Of a DNA stretch of 64,000 bases, positions 53,169 through 62,832 are shown piece after piece (position 1 is the first letter of the stretch; each line of letters starts with the position of its first letter). This DNA comes from Selaginella moellendorffii (Eukaryota > Streptophyta > Lycopodiopsida > Selaginellales > Selaginellaceae): contig NW_003314272.1 in assembly GCF_000143415.4 (NCBI RefSeq), positions 2,753,728 to 2,817,727 of the forward strand. Direction: 5' to 3'. The notes under the pieces were generated by a model. The model had not been told where the DNA came from, made no database searches, and saw only the letters and a list, made by a program, of their open reading frames with translations. Made by a program: the position numbers and the translations under genes.

Positions 53169-53736
53169 ATGGCACAGATTTTCTTCCTCGCAGTAGCAGC
53201 ATTGCTCGTCTCATTCCAAGCTTGCAGTGGCGAGAACGAGTATGTCGGTAAGCTCTCGAAGAAGTCCTCCATGTTTTCTTTGTGAGAACTTCTCCTTCTT
53301 CTCGAGAAGGAGATCCAGGATTCTCGAGGAGGAGGAAAAATCTCAGGAATGCTGCTTGGATCTGGGCAGTAGCAAGGATTTCACGCTTAAATTTCATTCT
53401 TTCCTTGCAGTTCGTCCCGGGATGAAGCTGGAAGTGTCATTCGCGGACGTCCCAGCAGCGCCGCCCACCGGATCCCTTGCGCCGCCACCAGTCCCGGTTA
53501 TGGCGCCGCCCACGCCCACGCCAGCGCCCGCGACGCCCCCGGTTGCGACGCCGGCCCCGGTTGAGGCGCCGGTCCCCTCCGCCGCCTCGCCGCCAGCGCC
53601 ACCCACCGCCCCCACCCCCGGCGGCTCCGCCAATGCTCCAGCCAGCCCCCCCGGCACCACTCCATCCTCGGCTCTCGCCATCGTCTCTCCCATCTCCATC
53701 GTTTTGGGCTCCATCGCGCTGCTGGGTCTGTTCTAG
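53169..53736 (+). CDS. Classical arabinogalactan protein precursor (GPI-anchored)
   Basis: Two exons, 53169-53247 and 53411-53736, give 134 residues. A signal peptide (MAQIFFLAVAALLVSFQACSG) comes first. A Pro/Ala/Ser/Thr-rich middle follows with AP, SP and TP dipeptides (APPTPTPAPATPP, APSPP-like runs), which are sites for prolyl hydroxylation and arabinogalactan addition. A C-terminal hydrophobic GPI-addition signal (SALAIVSPISIVLGSIALLGLF) ends the protein. Such proteins sit at the outer face of the plasma membrane or in the wall. A telobox-like AAACCCTA (AAAAACCCTAACC) lies near 52796, about 370 bp upstream. Confidence 0.88.
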
Positions 53737-55024
53737 ACCTCGATCTTTTTCCAATCCATGCTCCATTTTTTTCCTCTCTCTCTCTCGATTTTCCCAGTCC
53801 TCTCTCGATTTGCTCCTACATTGGTGTGCGTAGATTTGTCTCCTCGCTCGCTCTCGCTGCTCTGATTTGGATTGGAGACTCCTCCCAGATCTCCCGGTTT
53901 CGTGACGATGGACAGATCGTTATCTTTCGGCTATTTTACCGTCTTCTTCGTCGATCGATCGATCAGTCGGCAGCTCTGTACAAGTAAAAATGCGTTCTTT
54001 CCTCTCGCTTTGCTTCCCTCCTCCTTCCTTTCGCAGGATCCATCTCCATCCCACTCAGAGCAGCAGAGTTTCTAGGAAATTTTTTGTTTTCGTTGTGGTT
54101 CTCTCTTTAAAAATTCGATTTTTTATCCTCTCTCCAGAGGAGCACCACTCCACAGCTTTGTGTGATCGATCGAATCGCCTAGAGGAGCGACTGAGCACCA
54201 CTCCCAATTCCAGGAGCAAACGTCACGGATCGATCGATCGATCGCAATCTCGAGCGAAGAAAATTTGGCGTTGCTAGCTAAAAACAGGGGAAAGGTGTGG
54301 AAGGAATCACGGGTCCACAAAAGAAGGCCCAGAGGCTCCACAATTCAAGGCGTTCGTGGTAAGGCATCGCAGCGCCAGCACCAGCGCCCAGGCATTGTTT
54401 TTCAATGATTCCTTTCGAATCTCGTGCGCATATAACTCGCATCGACCTAGATCCCATTGATCCAGCGCCACGTTTGCCCCTCTAATCTCGCGATCAATCA
54501 GAGATGGATGCATGGCCTCGCCCTCCACCGCTCCAATCCAATTTTTCCTCCTCGCCCATCGCCCACTTGAGAAGTGGAAGAGAATATAAAGGCAGGGAAA
54601 AAAAAAAGAGAGGAGAGGACAGGCAAAGCTCCAAACAACAGGGTCTCTCTCGTCCCTTTGGCTGTCACGCAGCAGCAATTCTGGCAGTGGCACTGCGGAT
54701 TTTTCTCGGAAGCTCCAATCCAGCTCGATCCAGCCCTCATCGAGCTTAACTAGAGAAACTCTCTCTCTCGCAGATCACGAATCGCCACTCCACACCCTCA
54801 CATGGCCACCAGCAGCGCCGCAGCGCAGTACTTACAATCCATCCGTGGTTCTAGAAAAGAGAATTCGCATCTTCACATGGTAGTGTCAGATCTCCTAGTC
54901 CCCTGTTCTTAGGGTTTCCTTTTAGGGTTCTTAGCTTAGGGCAAACTGTATAGCTGACGTGGCATATCTAGATATTCTTTTGGATATTTCTTGTTTGAGT
55001 GAGAGGTGAGAGGAGAAGAGAACG
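53737..55024. other. Intergenic, with TATA and telobox-like motifs before the NFU gene
   Basis: About 1.29 kb without a recognised gene. Pyrimidine-rich runs and GATCGATCGATC repeats are visible (54230 area). A TATAAA at 54595-54600 and TTAGGGTTT / TTTAGGGTTC near 54908-54930 (teloboxes in reverse) precede the NFU start by 430 and about 100 bp. GACGTGGC near 54956-54963 is an ABRE-like site. The minus-strand open frame at 54307-54693 does not resemble a known protein. Confidence 0.5.
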
Positions 55025-56598
55025 ATGGCTTGCAGTGTTCCCGGCCTTTGCGGGACTAGGGCAACGTTTAGGGTGTGCGAGCAGCGCCTGGGATCCGGCC
55101 TGGGGTTCCTCCCGTCGCCATGGCGCTCCAGATCATCTGCGCCATTGCTAGCGCGCCGGATTGGATTCCACCAGGTACGCGCCTCGCTCGCGCCAGGATC
55201 GGCCGCCGAGCGCCTCCAATCCCTCTCCGGCGTCGTCAGCGATGAGAATGTGCCCGAGGGCCACTCGGGGCTGCACGGATTCCTCTACGGCGAGGCCGGG
55301 GCGGAGGTCCACGGCGACGGCGCCGCCAAGGAATTCCAGGGCCGGGAAGGGGAGGACGATGGAACCAGCGTCCTGGAGCTCGAGAGCTATGTCTCGGCGA
55401 GAGAGAGCATCAAATTCCCGGGGGTCTACGCCGTCTATGGCAAGAACAAGGCGATGGAGTACGTTGGCTTCTCCAGGAACGTCGTCCTGTCGCTCAAGAC
55501 GCACAGAACCCGAGCCGGCGAGGAGCGCTGCGCGTTTGTGAGGGTGAAGCTCTTTGGCGATCCATCGCTCGTCACCAAGTCGAGGCTGGAGGAAGAGAAG
55601 CAGCGCTGGATACGAGAGCTCGAGGCCGTACCACCAGGGAACTCCCCGGAAGAACAGAGCCTCTGGTCTTCTTCCGCAAAGGTGGTGGAGACGAGCAGCG
55701 CCAAGGCCAAGTCCATGTCCGAGAGCGAGCGGAGGGAGTACGAGGAGAAGAAGCTCAAGCTGCGCAAGGCCATGGGCGAGAACTTGCACGACGACGTCGA
55801 TGGCGAGGACGAGGATGCCAAGCTGCGGCGCCTCAAGATCTTGCAGGCCGTGGAGGGCGATAACTGGAGCAGTGTGATCGATGGCCAGACCATGGAAACT
55901 GTTGGCTCCTCCGCTGGTTCTTCGTCTTCGGACGCTTCTTCTTCGACTTCTTCGCGCGAGGTGGTGAGCCCGTTTGAGTCGAGCAACACGAGCAGCACCG
56001 CGGGCAGTGGCTTGTACTCTACCGAGACGTATGATTTCACCGCGGAGAACGTTGACAAGGTGCTGGACGAGGTGCGGCCATACCTGGTAGCTGATGGCGG
56101 CAATGTGGCCGTCGTCTCGGTCGCTGATGGAACCGTCTCGCTGGAACTCCAAGGTTTGCTCTTGAGAAGCTGTTTTCTCCTGGCTGATCGTGCTTGGTTT
56201 CGTCTTCCAGGGGCTTGCGGGACTTGTCCCAGCTCCACGTCCACCATGAAAATGGGAATCGAGCGAGTCCTCCGGGAGAAATTCGGCGACGCTGTGAAAG
56301 AAGTGGTCGACATCAACAGGCCAAGTGTAACTTTGACATTTGAAGTAAGCCACCTCGTTTTTCTTCGCGCGATGGATCTCATCTCTCTGTTCCTTGCTCG
56401 CAGGCCTTGAATGGACAGATTGACATGCTGAGAAGCGCCATCGAAGGCTACGGTGGTGTGGTACAGCTCGCCACTGTTGATCCTGCCAAGGGAGAGTGTC
56501 AAATAAAATACAAAGGCCCGGTGCCGCTGGGCCTGGGGATCAAGGCTGCCATCAGAGACAAGTTCCCGGAGCTCAACGTCGTCTTGATCGATCCTTAG
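55025..56598 (+). CDS. NFU: Plastid NifU-like scaffold protein fused to a GIY-YIG domain
   Basis: Exons 55025-56153, 56211-56344 and 56404-56598 give 485 residues. The N-terminus is Ser/Arg-rich and poor in acids, suiting a plastid transit peptide. Residues about 125-225 form a GIY-YIG-like domain ([41 protein letters not shown]), closest in memory to that of plant glutaredoxin GRXS16. After an acidic linker comes a NifU C-terminal domain with the cluster-binding CxxC ([27 protein letters not shown]). A second, CxxC-less NifU domain ([34 protein letters not shown]) follows. The tandem NifU domains match chloroplast NFU1-3, which pass 4Fe-4S clusters to photosystem I and other proteins. The added GIY-YIG domain is unusual for NFU proteins as I know them. 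Confidence 0.9.
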
Positions 56599-57159
56599 AG
56601 GGTCAGAAAACTTGTTTGTGGCTTCATCACCATCTGGAATAACATGGTGTCAAAATTCGTCGACGGCGAATCGGTGCGTGGACAGCCTGCGCCGCGTCAT
56701 CGTCTACTGCCACGACTTTGCCCGAGCTGCGATCGGAGCTCGCATCGCGCAGCTATACTCATCACCCGAGACGAGCGAGAGCAAGCCTGGCGTTTGACAG
56801 GAAATGCTGGGATGTTTGGAAAAGATTCTCTGCGGGGAGAGTGTCGAGGACTGCGACTTGTATTATAGGCTTCGATAGTGGTCTTGTACGCAGCAATAGC
56901 GAGGTAAACTTGTTTGTCCTAGCGAATGTATAGAACAGTCTCGTGTTTCATGGAAATGGGATTTGAGGGCGAATGTCAATAGTTCACTTACATGGATTGG
57001 TTCGCTCTCTTTTGTGGCGGGATTTTTGGCACACCCAAAGCTCAATGCGCTCAAAGAAATGCGCTCAAAGAAACAAAGCCTTCTTTCCGACTAGCAAAGT
57101 GCGTGTTCTTATCTTACCGAGCAAAAGAAAGAAAGAAAAGAGATCCCGGAAGATGCATC

Positions 57160-58346
57160 TCAAACATCCCTGGAGTAGATCAATGCGGCGAGCCGCCTGT
57201 ACATCCGCGGCGTTTCCCTGCACTTGAGATCACGTAAATCGTCTTCCATGCTCTCCTCGAACTCAATCTTGTCAACCTCGCAATCACCGGTGATCCGACC
57301 GTGGGACGGGTAGCCTCCCTCGGCTTTCGTGATGGGGTAACGCACCTTCGCGTAACACTTGAAGAAGGCCGGGCAAGTCTCGGGCAAGTCGTTAGGCGCC
57401 GGATGCTGCAGAGACCAGCCCATGGTTTTGGACCTGCAATCAATCAAATTTCGAAACGATTGAAAGCTTTTTCGAGATCCAAAATACCAGTGCATGCCTA
57501 TCAGCGTCGTCTCCCTCATTCTGATCTGGAACGTCGATGGGAGGTTCTCTTCTAAAGCGAAGTCAGCCGGTTCCGTCGGCGGCACTGCCATTTGCCTGAG
57601 CTCTTCAACTGAAACATTCTTTAGCTAGATCATCCAAAGACGCAGTCCAGAACTTACAAGTTGTGGTGCATCCAACATAGAGTGGTAGCTTGGACGCACT
57701 TATCCAGAGCCGGACTACTTGAACCCTTATATCCAAGTTCTCCTCAAATGTGAGGAATGTGCATGGTTCCATGAGCCACGCGGGGAAGTGATTCTTTGAC
57801 AGAGCTAGTGTCACTTGGTTAGCTTCTTCGTCGGTGAGCCCAAGATCGAAGTCGAGCGTACAGTTCACTCGTTCCTCGTCATAGTCCTCCAGCAGAAAAT
57901 CGAGATCCTTGGGCAGCTGTAAGCAACGATCTTTGGCTTTGAAGTCCGCGAATGGATTGGCATGGAGCTGCTTCTGGGGAACAAGATAACAAAAGTAAAG
58001 ACATGGAAAGAGCTAGTGTGTAGTAACCTTTCCAGCGGTAGGGGGTGGGGGCGCGAGCTGCTTGACCAGATCGTAGAGCCGTCCATGGCCTTCCTTGCCC
58101 AGGAAGCAGCACGTTCTAAAGCCATGGATGGCTTTCTTTCGCACCATTGTGGTCACCGCAGCAGCCGTGAGCGTCTCCAGCACAACGTCGGAAACTAAGG
58201 AGGAGCAAGTCAGGCGGATGAACTGTCTCAACTCCGCCACAGACGATGCTTCCGAAAGAGGTGTGCCTGGAAATGGCCTCAGCCTCAATCAGTCCCAAAG
58301 TACACAACAGTCTCTTACCTTGTGAGCTGCTGCTGCTACCCGCCAT
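57160..58346 (-). CDS. Unrecognised five-exon protein
   Basis: ATG at 58346 (MAGSSSSSQ). Exon joins are near 58319/58283, 58029/57976, 57653/57611 and 57487/57433, all GT-AG and in frame, and the gene ends ALIYSRDV at 57160. Segments include TPLSEASSVAELRQFIRL, VVLETLTAAAVTTMVRKK, CCFLGKEGHGRLYDLVKQL, LDFLLEDYDEERVNCTLDFD, NHFPAWLMEPCTFLTFEENL and FFKCYAKVRYPITKAEGGYP. It is soluble-looking, with no signal or membrane segment, and roughly 310-330 residues. I do not recognise the family. Intact frames across five exons argue for a real gene. Its promoter region (58347-58650) is copied in inverted orientation at 61290-61560. Confidence 0.75.
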
Positions 58347-58650
58347 CGCTTCCTAGGTTTAGGGTGGCGTCTATTACCAAAGTCTATAACATTAACAAGG
58401 TTACAATAACTTTTGAAGCTTTAAAATGTGGACTTCCAATGAGCAACGGCAATGAACTTCTAATTTCAAGCTACTGACGGCTAGTTCCCTGGAAGAGCAT
58501 GGACACAGACCCAAAGCACCGCTTCTTCAGTGGGAGCAGCTTTAAACTTCTATGTTGTTGGAACAATAAAATGTGCCAGAGGACTCGTTCAACCAGCAAA
58601 CTTATCAAGAACATGAAAACATTAGGAACGAACAATATGCCACGTAGGCA
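58347..58650 (-). repeat. Promoter of the unrecognised gene, inverted copy at 61290-61560
   Basis: The reverse complement of this region matches 61290-61560. Shared stretches include CCTAATGTTTTCATG, TTGATAAGTTTGCTGGTTGAAC, CCAACAACATAGAAGTTTA.AGCTGCTCCCACTG and GAACTAGCCGTCAGTAGCTTG. The match reaches the start codon (CCCTAAAC.TA.GAAGCGATG). A telobox-like ACCCTAAACC lies just upstream of the ATG. The copy therefore carries the whole proximal promoter. Confidence 0.85.
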
Positions 58651-59439
58651 TAATAACTCCGAAAGTCCATGGGGGGCTTTTTTTAGCAAAAATGAAAGTT
58701 AAAATTCGACTTATGCGAAGTCGTGCAAAATTCAATTTACTTAGCAAAAGAATAAATGGAAAAAAATCTCAAAGCTTGAAGCCTCTTGAATGGCTTCACC
58801 TCCTTTGGACAATGTAAGTGGATCTTGCCTGCCTGCTCGCTTCCAAATCCCTCTCTCCATCGTGGCCAGGGAGCACTGAAAATACAAACACCCAAGTATA
58901 AAGAGCTTGGATAACTCAAGAGAAAACTTAACAGTGATACTTACAGTGAGAGCTAGCGTAAGAGAAACTTCCATTGAGAAAAGTCATGCTAAGTCATGCA
59001 TATTCACGGATTACATAAAACTTGAATAGATGAGTTAAGAGTGAACATGCAAGAAAAAAATATACAAAAGTATTTACTGGAAGTGTTGCGAACAGGAGCC
59101 TCAAACAATAAAGCAGCTGCTTGATAAACTCCTCTTGATTTTTAGAAGTCTAATAGTACTTGTCCTCCCAAGGTAAATGTCATACTCGTCCCCGTCAAAG
59201 CACCTGGAAAAAATACACAATTTAGTTTGGATGATCAGAGAATCATAGCATACCTCAATATAATTCTTGTAGTTGCCTTTTCTCTCTGGGTTCGTTATAG
59301 GATGTAAGTGCATAGCTCGTTATCAATCACAAGTACTTATATCTTCCAACCTGTTTGAACCACCAGAAGGTTGCTAGTGAAAGCACATATAGCGCAGAAG
59401 CTTACAAGAAGTTCGTGTTCTAACAACCAATGGCCATCT

Positions 59440-60215
59440 CTCGGTCAATTACCTAGGGGACCTGCAACTCACATCCACTATGACACTTCCAAAAGCTGGT
59501 TGAAGATACTCCAAAGCCATTTTAAGCTGAAACACATCATCAGTCTCAAATATGAGAAAGTTCTTTCGCAAACTTCTTCGTGACCAGGACAAAGAAACGA
59601 AAGGCTCACCTTGCGAAGAACATTTCCCACTATCTGGTCGATCCAGAGGACTTCCTTGAGATTGACACGGCCGGTGGGATTGCTCTCGTGTTCATTCTCA
59701 TCGGCTACATCAGAGAATAGTCAGGGACAGGGACGAAAGACGAAAAACAACAAACAACAGACCATAGCCAATCTCACAAGACACGGAGTGATAGCCATAA
59801 CTCGGCCTGTCCTCGGTCAGCTTGAACACCATCCCGGCCAGAACCTTACAAACGAGCATGGCATGGTGCCTGGAACCCGAGGATGCCTTGACATAGTAGT
59901 TTGCCTTGCTGCTGGTTGCTGTCACATAGATCCCCGGCCCAAACCGGAGGAATCCATCCACCTTTGCTTTCTTCTTCTTGAATGCGGCCAGGATGATGTT
60001 GCAGAGGCCTTTTCTTCTGCTGCTTCTGATGATCGGCCCGTTTGATCTCTACGCCCAAGCTGTGCATCACATCTCCACTGCCTTCTCCCAAGTCTCGGCA
60101 AAGTGGGAGGGATCCTCAACTTTGATGAGCTTGTGCCTCAGTTTATTATCGTCTATGATACCGTGTAGACAATGCTTGCTAAAACTTTAGTTTCATTCAA
60201 GTATTTAAAGGTACT
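59440..60215 (-). pseudogene. ADP-ribosyltransferase-like (PARP-like fold) gene remnant
   Basis: Minus-strand block 60000-59765 reads CNIILAAFKKKKAKVDGFLRFGPGIYVTATSSKANYYV, then RHHAMLVCKVLAGMVFKL. The FGxGIYxTATSSKAxxY and A-ML--KV--G---KL pattern belongs to the PARP-like ADP-ribosyltransferase fold found in plant and fungal proteins. An exon-like continuation (NPTGRVNLKEVLWIDQIVGNVL) lies at 59700-59613. Upstream coding-like sequence (DNKLRHKLIKVEDPSHF) runs into TGA and TAG stops at about 60076-60045, and no start codon was found, so this copy looks broken. The same DPSHF segment recurs inverted at the right window end. Stretch 58735-59440 holds more exon-like bits but no clear model. Confidence 0.55.
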
Positions 60216-60805
60216 TTTATTAGATGAAGTAACCTTTTCCTTTTCCCTAACTCTATATAAATTAGCTTGTGCATTAGGTTTTGCCATATTAAGGTTTTGA
60301 TGAAGTGGTCGAGGATCTTAGTGTTCGTGGTTGCGATCTTGGCTCTTTGCGTGTGCGTGTATGGGAGGTCGATTCCTCAACTCAGGACTATCTACATGGG
60401 AGATTCAATCTTCGACGTGGGCACAAACAAATATGTGAAGGATTCAGTTTCGCGTTGTGATTTTGTGCCATATGGGGTGACGAGGTTTAGCAAGCCATCC
60501 GGGAGGTGAAGCGATGGGTTTATAATTCCAGATCTGATAAACGAGGCGATAGGTTTGCCCTTTTCAAGACCATTCCTGGGCTTGAAAGCTGGGAGTCAAC
60601 TTCCACCAAGCATTAATTTTGCGTCAGATGGCAGTGGCTTACTTGACTCCAGTCACTCGGACTGGGGCGTTGTGTCGTTTAACGAGCAGCTAAAGCAGCT
60701 CGCGCAGCTCTCCAAGAAAAATCTCAATCTCAATGATTTTGTGGTTGTGATATCTTCTGCTGGGAATGATATTGCGGTAAATCTTCAAAACATTGCTGGT
60801 ATTGA
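60098..60805 (+). repeat. Left arm of a recent inverted duplication (GDSL plus flank)
   Basis: This stretch is nearly identical to the reverse complement of about 63290-64000, including shared promoter sequence (CTCTATATAAATTAGC with TATATAAA at 60254-60261) and the GDSL 5' half. The match ends near 60803, where unrelated DNA begins. The right copy has an extra ~19 bp near 63940 and small differences. The spacer is about 2.5 kb. Confidence 0.92.
60300..60805 (+). pseudogene. GDSL lipase pseudogene, stop codon and 3' truncation
   Basis: Starts MKWSRILVFVVAILALCVCVYG, a good secretion signal, then IPQLRTIYMGDSIFDVG with the GDS nucleophile block. At 60507-60509 TGA replaces the TGT codon found in the other copy (SGR-C-SDGF). 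The frame continues beyond it (DLINEAIGLPFSRPFLGLKAG, FVVVISSAGNDIA) but homology ends near 60803, before the catalytic Asp/His block, so the enzyme cannot be complete. The sequence after 60805 to about 61290 does not resemble the GDSL gene. Confidence 0.92.
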
Positions 60806-61289
60806 CTGGCATGGATCTCTGCTTTTCAAGGCTGTTTTTGCCCCTCTCCAGAGCCTTGTAGACCGATGAGTCTGAATTCAATCTGCCCATGCTGTCTTCC
60901 ACAAGTGGCAAATACATCAGCTGGCCGTCATCAGATGCTCTCTAAGGTCGCTGCCCGCTCGTTGGCGAAGCAATTGTTGAACTGTTCAAGGTAGACGATC
61001 GAGCGCGGAGCTGCCGTATTGGCACTCACTGAAGCTCCCGAGATGCTATTGAAGGAAGTCTCCGAGATGCTCTGAAGGGTTGTAGCATGTACTCCCTGCT
61101 CGTAAACGACCTCAAACAACCAGGAGCTTTGCCTGGCTGAAAGAATGAGAAGGATCAAACTTTTACTGAAAGAGAAACGTCCTTACCTTCCACGCTTTTT
61201 GGAGCGTTCCTCATTCTTGCAATATAAACGTTTTTCGTACGCTGGATGTACTGTTGAGATTGCTCGCAGTTGCATCTATAGTCTTCAGT

Positions 61290-61560
61290 GTCCGTCGTTC
61301 CTAATGTTTTCATGTACTTGATAAGTTTGCTGGTTGAACTGGTGTTTTCAAGAGTCCTCTGCGTGTTTTATCGTTCCAACAACATAGAAGTTTAGAGCTG
61401 CTCCCACTGGAAGATGAACAGGAAGCGATGCTCTGTGGCTCTTCTTGCTCTTCAAGAGAACTAGCCGTCAGTAGCTTGAAATTAGATGAAAGTTCACATT
61501 TTAAAACTTCAAAATTAGTAATAAAAGGTAAAGTATAAACCCTAAAACTATGAAGCGATG
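61290..61560 (+). repeat. Inverted copy of the 58347-58650 promoter
   Basis: Oriented so that the copied start-codon region (GAAGCGATGACG near 61550) points right, into the end of a PPR fragment on the opposite strand. No continuation of the unrecognised gene follows, so a promoter was copied without its coding region. Confidence 0.8.
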
Positions 61561-61564
61561 ACGT

Positions 61565-61905
61565 CTACAAGTAGGCGAGGATGAGGATTGTCCAAGAGAA
61601 GACGTTCCTGGTGACTATCCGGTCGAAGGCACTTCGCGCTTGATCCAGCTCGCCGCGTTTACCATACATCTGGACGAGCAAATTCCCGAGAAACGTAGAA
61701 ACGTATCGCCGTCATAGCCGCGGGACTTGAGGAGGAAGTGGAGCCTCTTGCCTTCCCAGAGGTTCTGGCTGCTCCCGCATCTTCGCAACGCCTCGGCGTA
61801 GCATTTGGTGGTGTCGCTGCTGCAGCGCAAACTTGGACTAGAACCCACTACTGCTACATCGCTGGTGAGCCGCGGAGAAGAGCTGGAACTCCAGACAGCG
61901 TCCAT
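61565..61905 (-). pseudogene. Truncated PPR gene fragment with an 8-bp duplication
   Basis: On the minus strand the frame opens MDAVWSSSSSPRL and reads YAEALRRCGSSQNLWEGKRLHFLLKSRGYDGDTFL, the usual N-terminus of these PPR proteins. A tandem 8-bp duplication (AGAAACGT twice at 61689-61704 on plus) then shifts the frame. In the new frame LLVQMYGKRGELDQARSAFDRI and NVFSWTILILAY follow, and then the sequence stops. Only about one and a half repeats remain. Confidence 0.85.
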
Positions 61906-62443
61906 TCATTCCATCACAAAGCTCTCCACAAGCATTAGGTAAGGTTATTTTGTGATTTATAGATTCTTTCTCTTTGGAGACTTATATTTTGAAAGTAAGG
62001 AGTCCAGAGGAAAAACTGCAAGCTCTCAGCCAGGCAAGAAACCTTTCAAACTTTCATTTAAGAGAAACGCTTTGAAAGAGCTAACTTCGCAATTCTAGCG
62101 AATCTCACGACGAATACAGTTGCCAACGATGAATAGAGTTTATCTCGCTAGCTCTCTCAGCCTGCTCTCGTCGCGACCATGGCCACAACGAAGGGTTCGT
62201 GGACAGCGGGTAGAGGCAACGCTTACTTGCAGTAATCGGCGGCCAACTTGGGCTTAGTCATACAGGACGAGATGACCGATGTGCGTGGTGGTGGTGATAA
62301 GAAGTCCAAACTCAATCACGGCAGGAGGTCGCTCGTCTTGGAGGCTGGATCGAACTTCAGAGTTGCCAGTTCTCTGTCTGCGCAGAGACTGAAACAAGTA
62401 AAGTTGAAGGCAAGTACAACCATTATAAGTTAAGCTTGACTCG

Positions 62444-62761
62444 GTGATCATATGTGGTTCACTTGTTGGTGAGTCAGATCAAAGCAAGCTCACACTTTTT
62501 CCTTTTTGTATTTGCTTGGAGATGTTTGAGGAGTACCATGTACACCTCGGCTCTTTTGGCAAACCGTTATTGAGAGGCTATGTCGCTGATGGCAATGGCG
62601 ACGCGGAGTACGATTCGATTCAAACAACAACAGTAGCCTCCCAAAATCTGTTGATCCCGTGCATTGACGTTCAAACGGATGAAATGGCTTTTTCTCCAGT
62701 CAAGGCAGATCAGTTAGCACATAAAAAATATTTCGAGTATCTTTTAAGCAAGAAAGTTTAA
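62444..62761 (+). CDS. Unrecognised open frame, possibly the last exon of a gene
   Basis: The frame ends ADQLAHKKYFEYLLSKKV and contains FEEYHVHLGSFGKPLLRGYVADGN and NLLIPCIDVQTDEMAF, which read like a natural protein of about 85-105 residues. The first codon is not ATG; the first internal methionine is near 62522. Another short coding-like frame (62248-62433, MTDVRGGGDKKSKLNHGRRS) lies upstream. No family recognised; it could be a gene fragment carried by the duplication. Confidence 0.35.
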   Translation: MIICGSLVGESDQSKLTLFPFCICLEMFEEYHVHLGSFGKPLLRGYVADGNGDAEYDSIQTTTVASQNLLIPCIDVQTDEMAFSPVKADQLAHKKYFEYLLSKKV

Positions 62762-62832
62762 ATATATTTCATTCTTCTACATATTTCTTGCGGAAAAAAC
62801 AAGGAATTCATCCCCAAATAAATTTGTTAATT

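Noticed and set aside
54307-54693. Minus-strand frame of 128 codons before the NFU gene
   Set aside because: No ATG at its start, no family resemblance, and it lies in pyrimidine-rich intergenic DNA.
43980-55020. Conserved plant microRNA genes in the intergenic stretches
   Set aside because: I looked for common families (miR156, 160, 166, 171, 319, 390, 396, 408) by eye and found no match with a hairpin partner.
55148-56502. 401- and 355-codon minus frames across the NFU gene
   Set aside because: Antisense shadows of a GC-rich exon; the plus strand encodes GIY-YIG and NifU domains.
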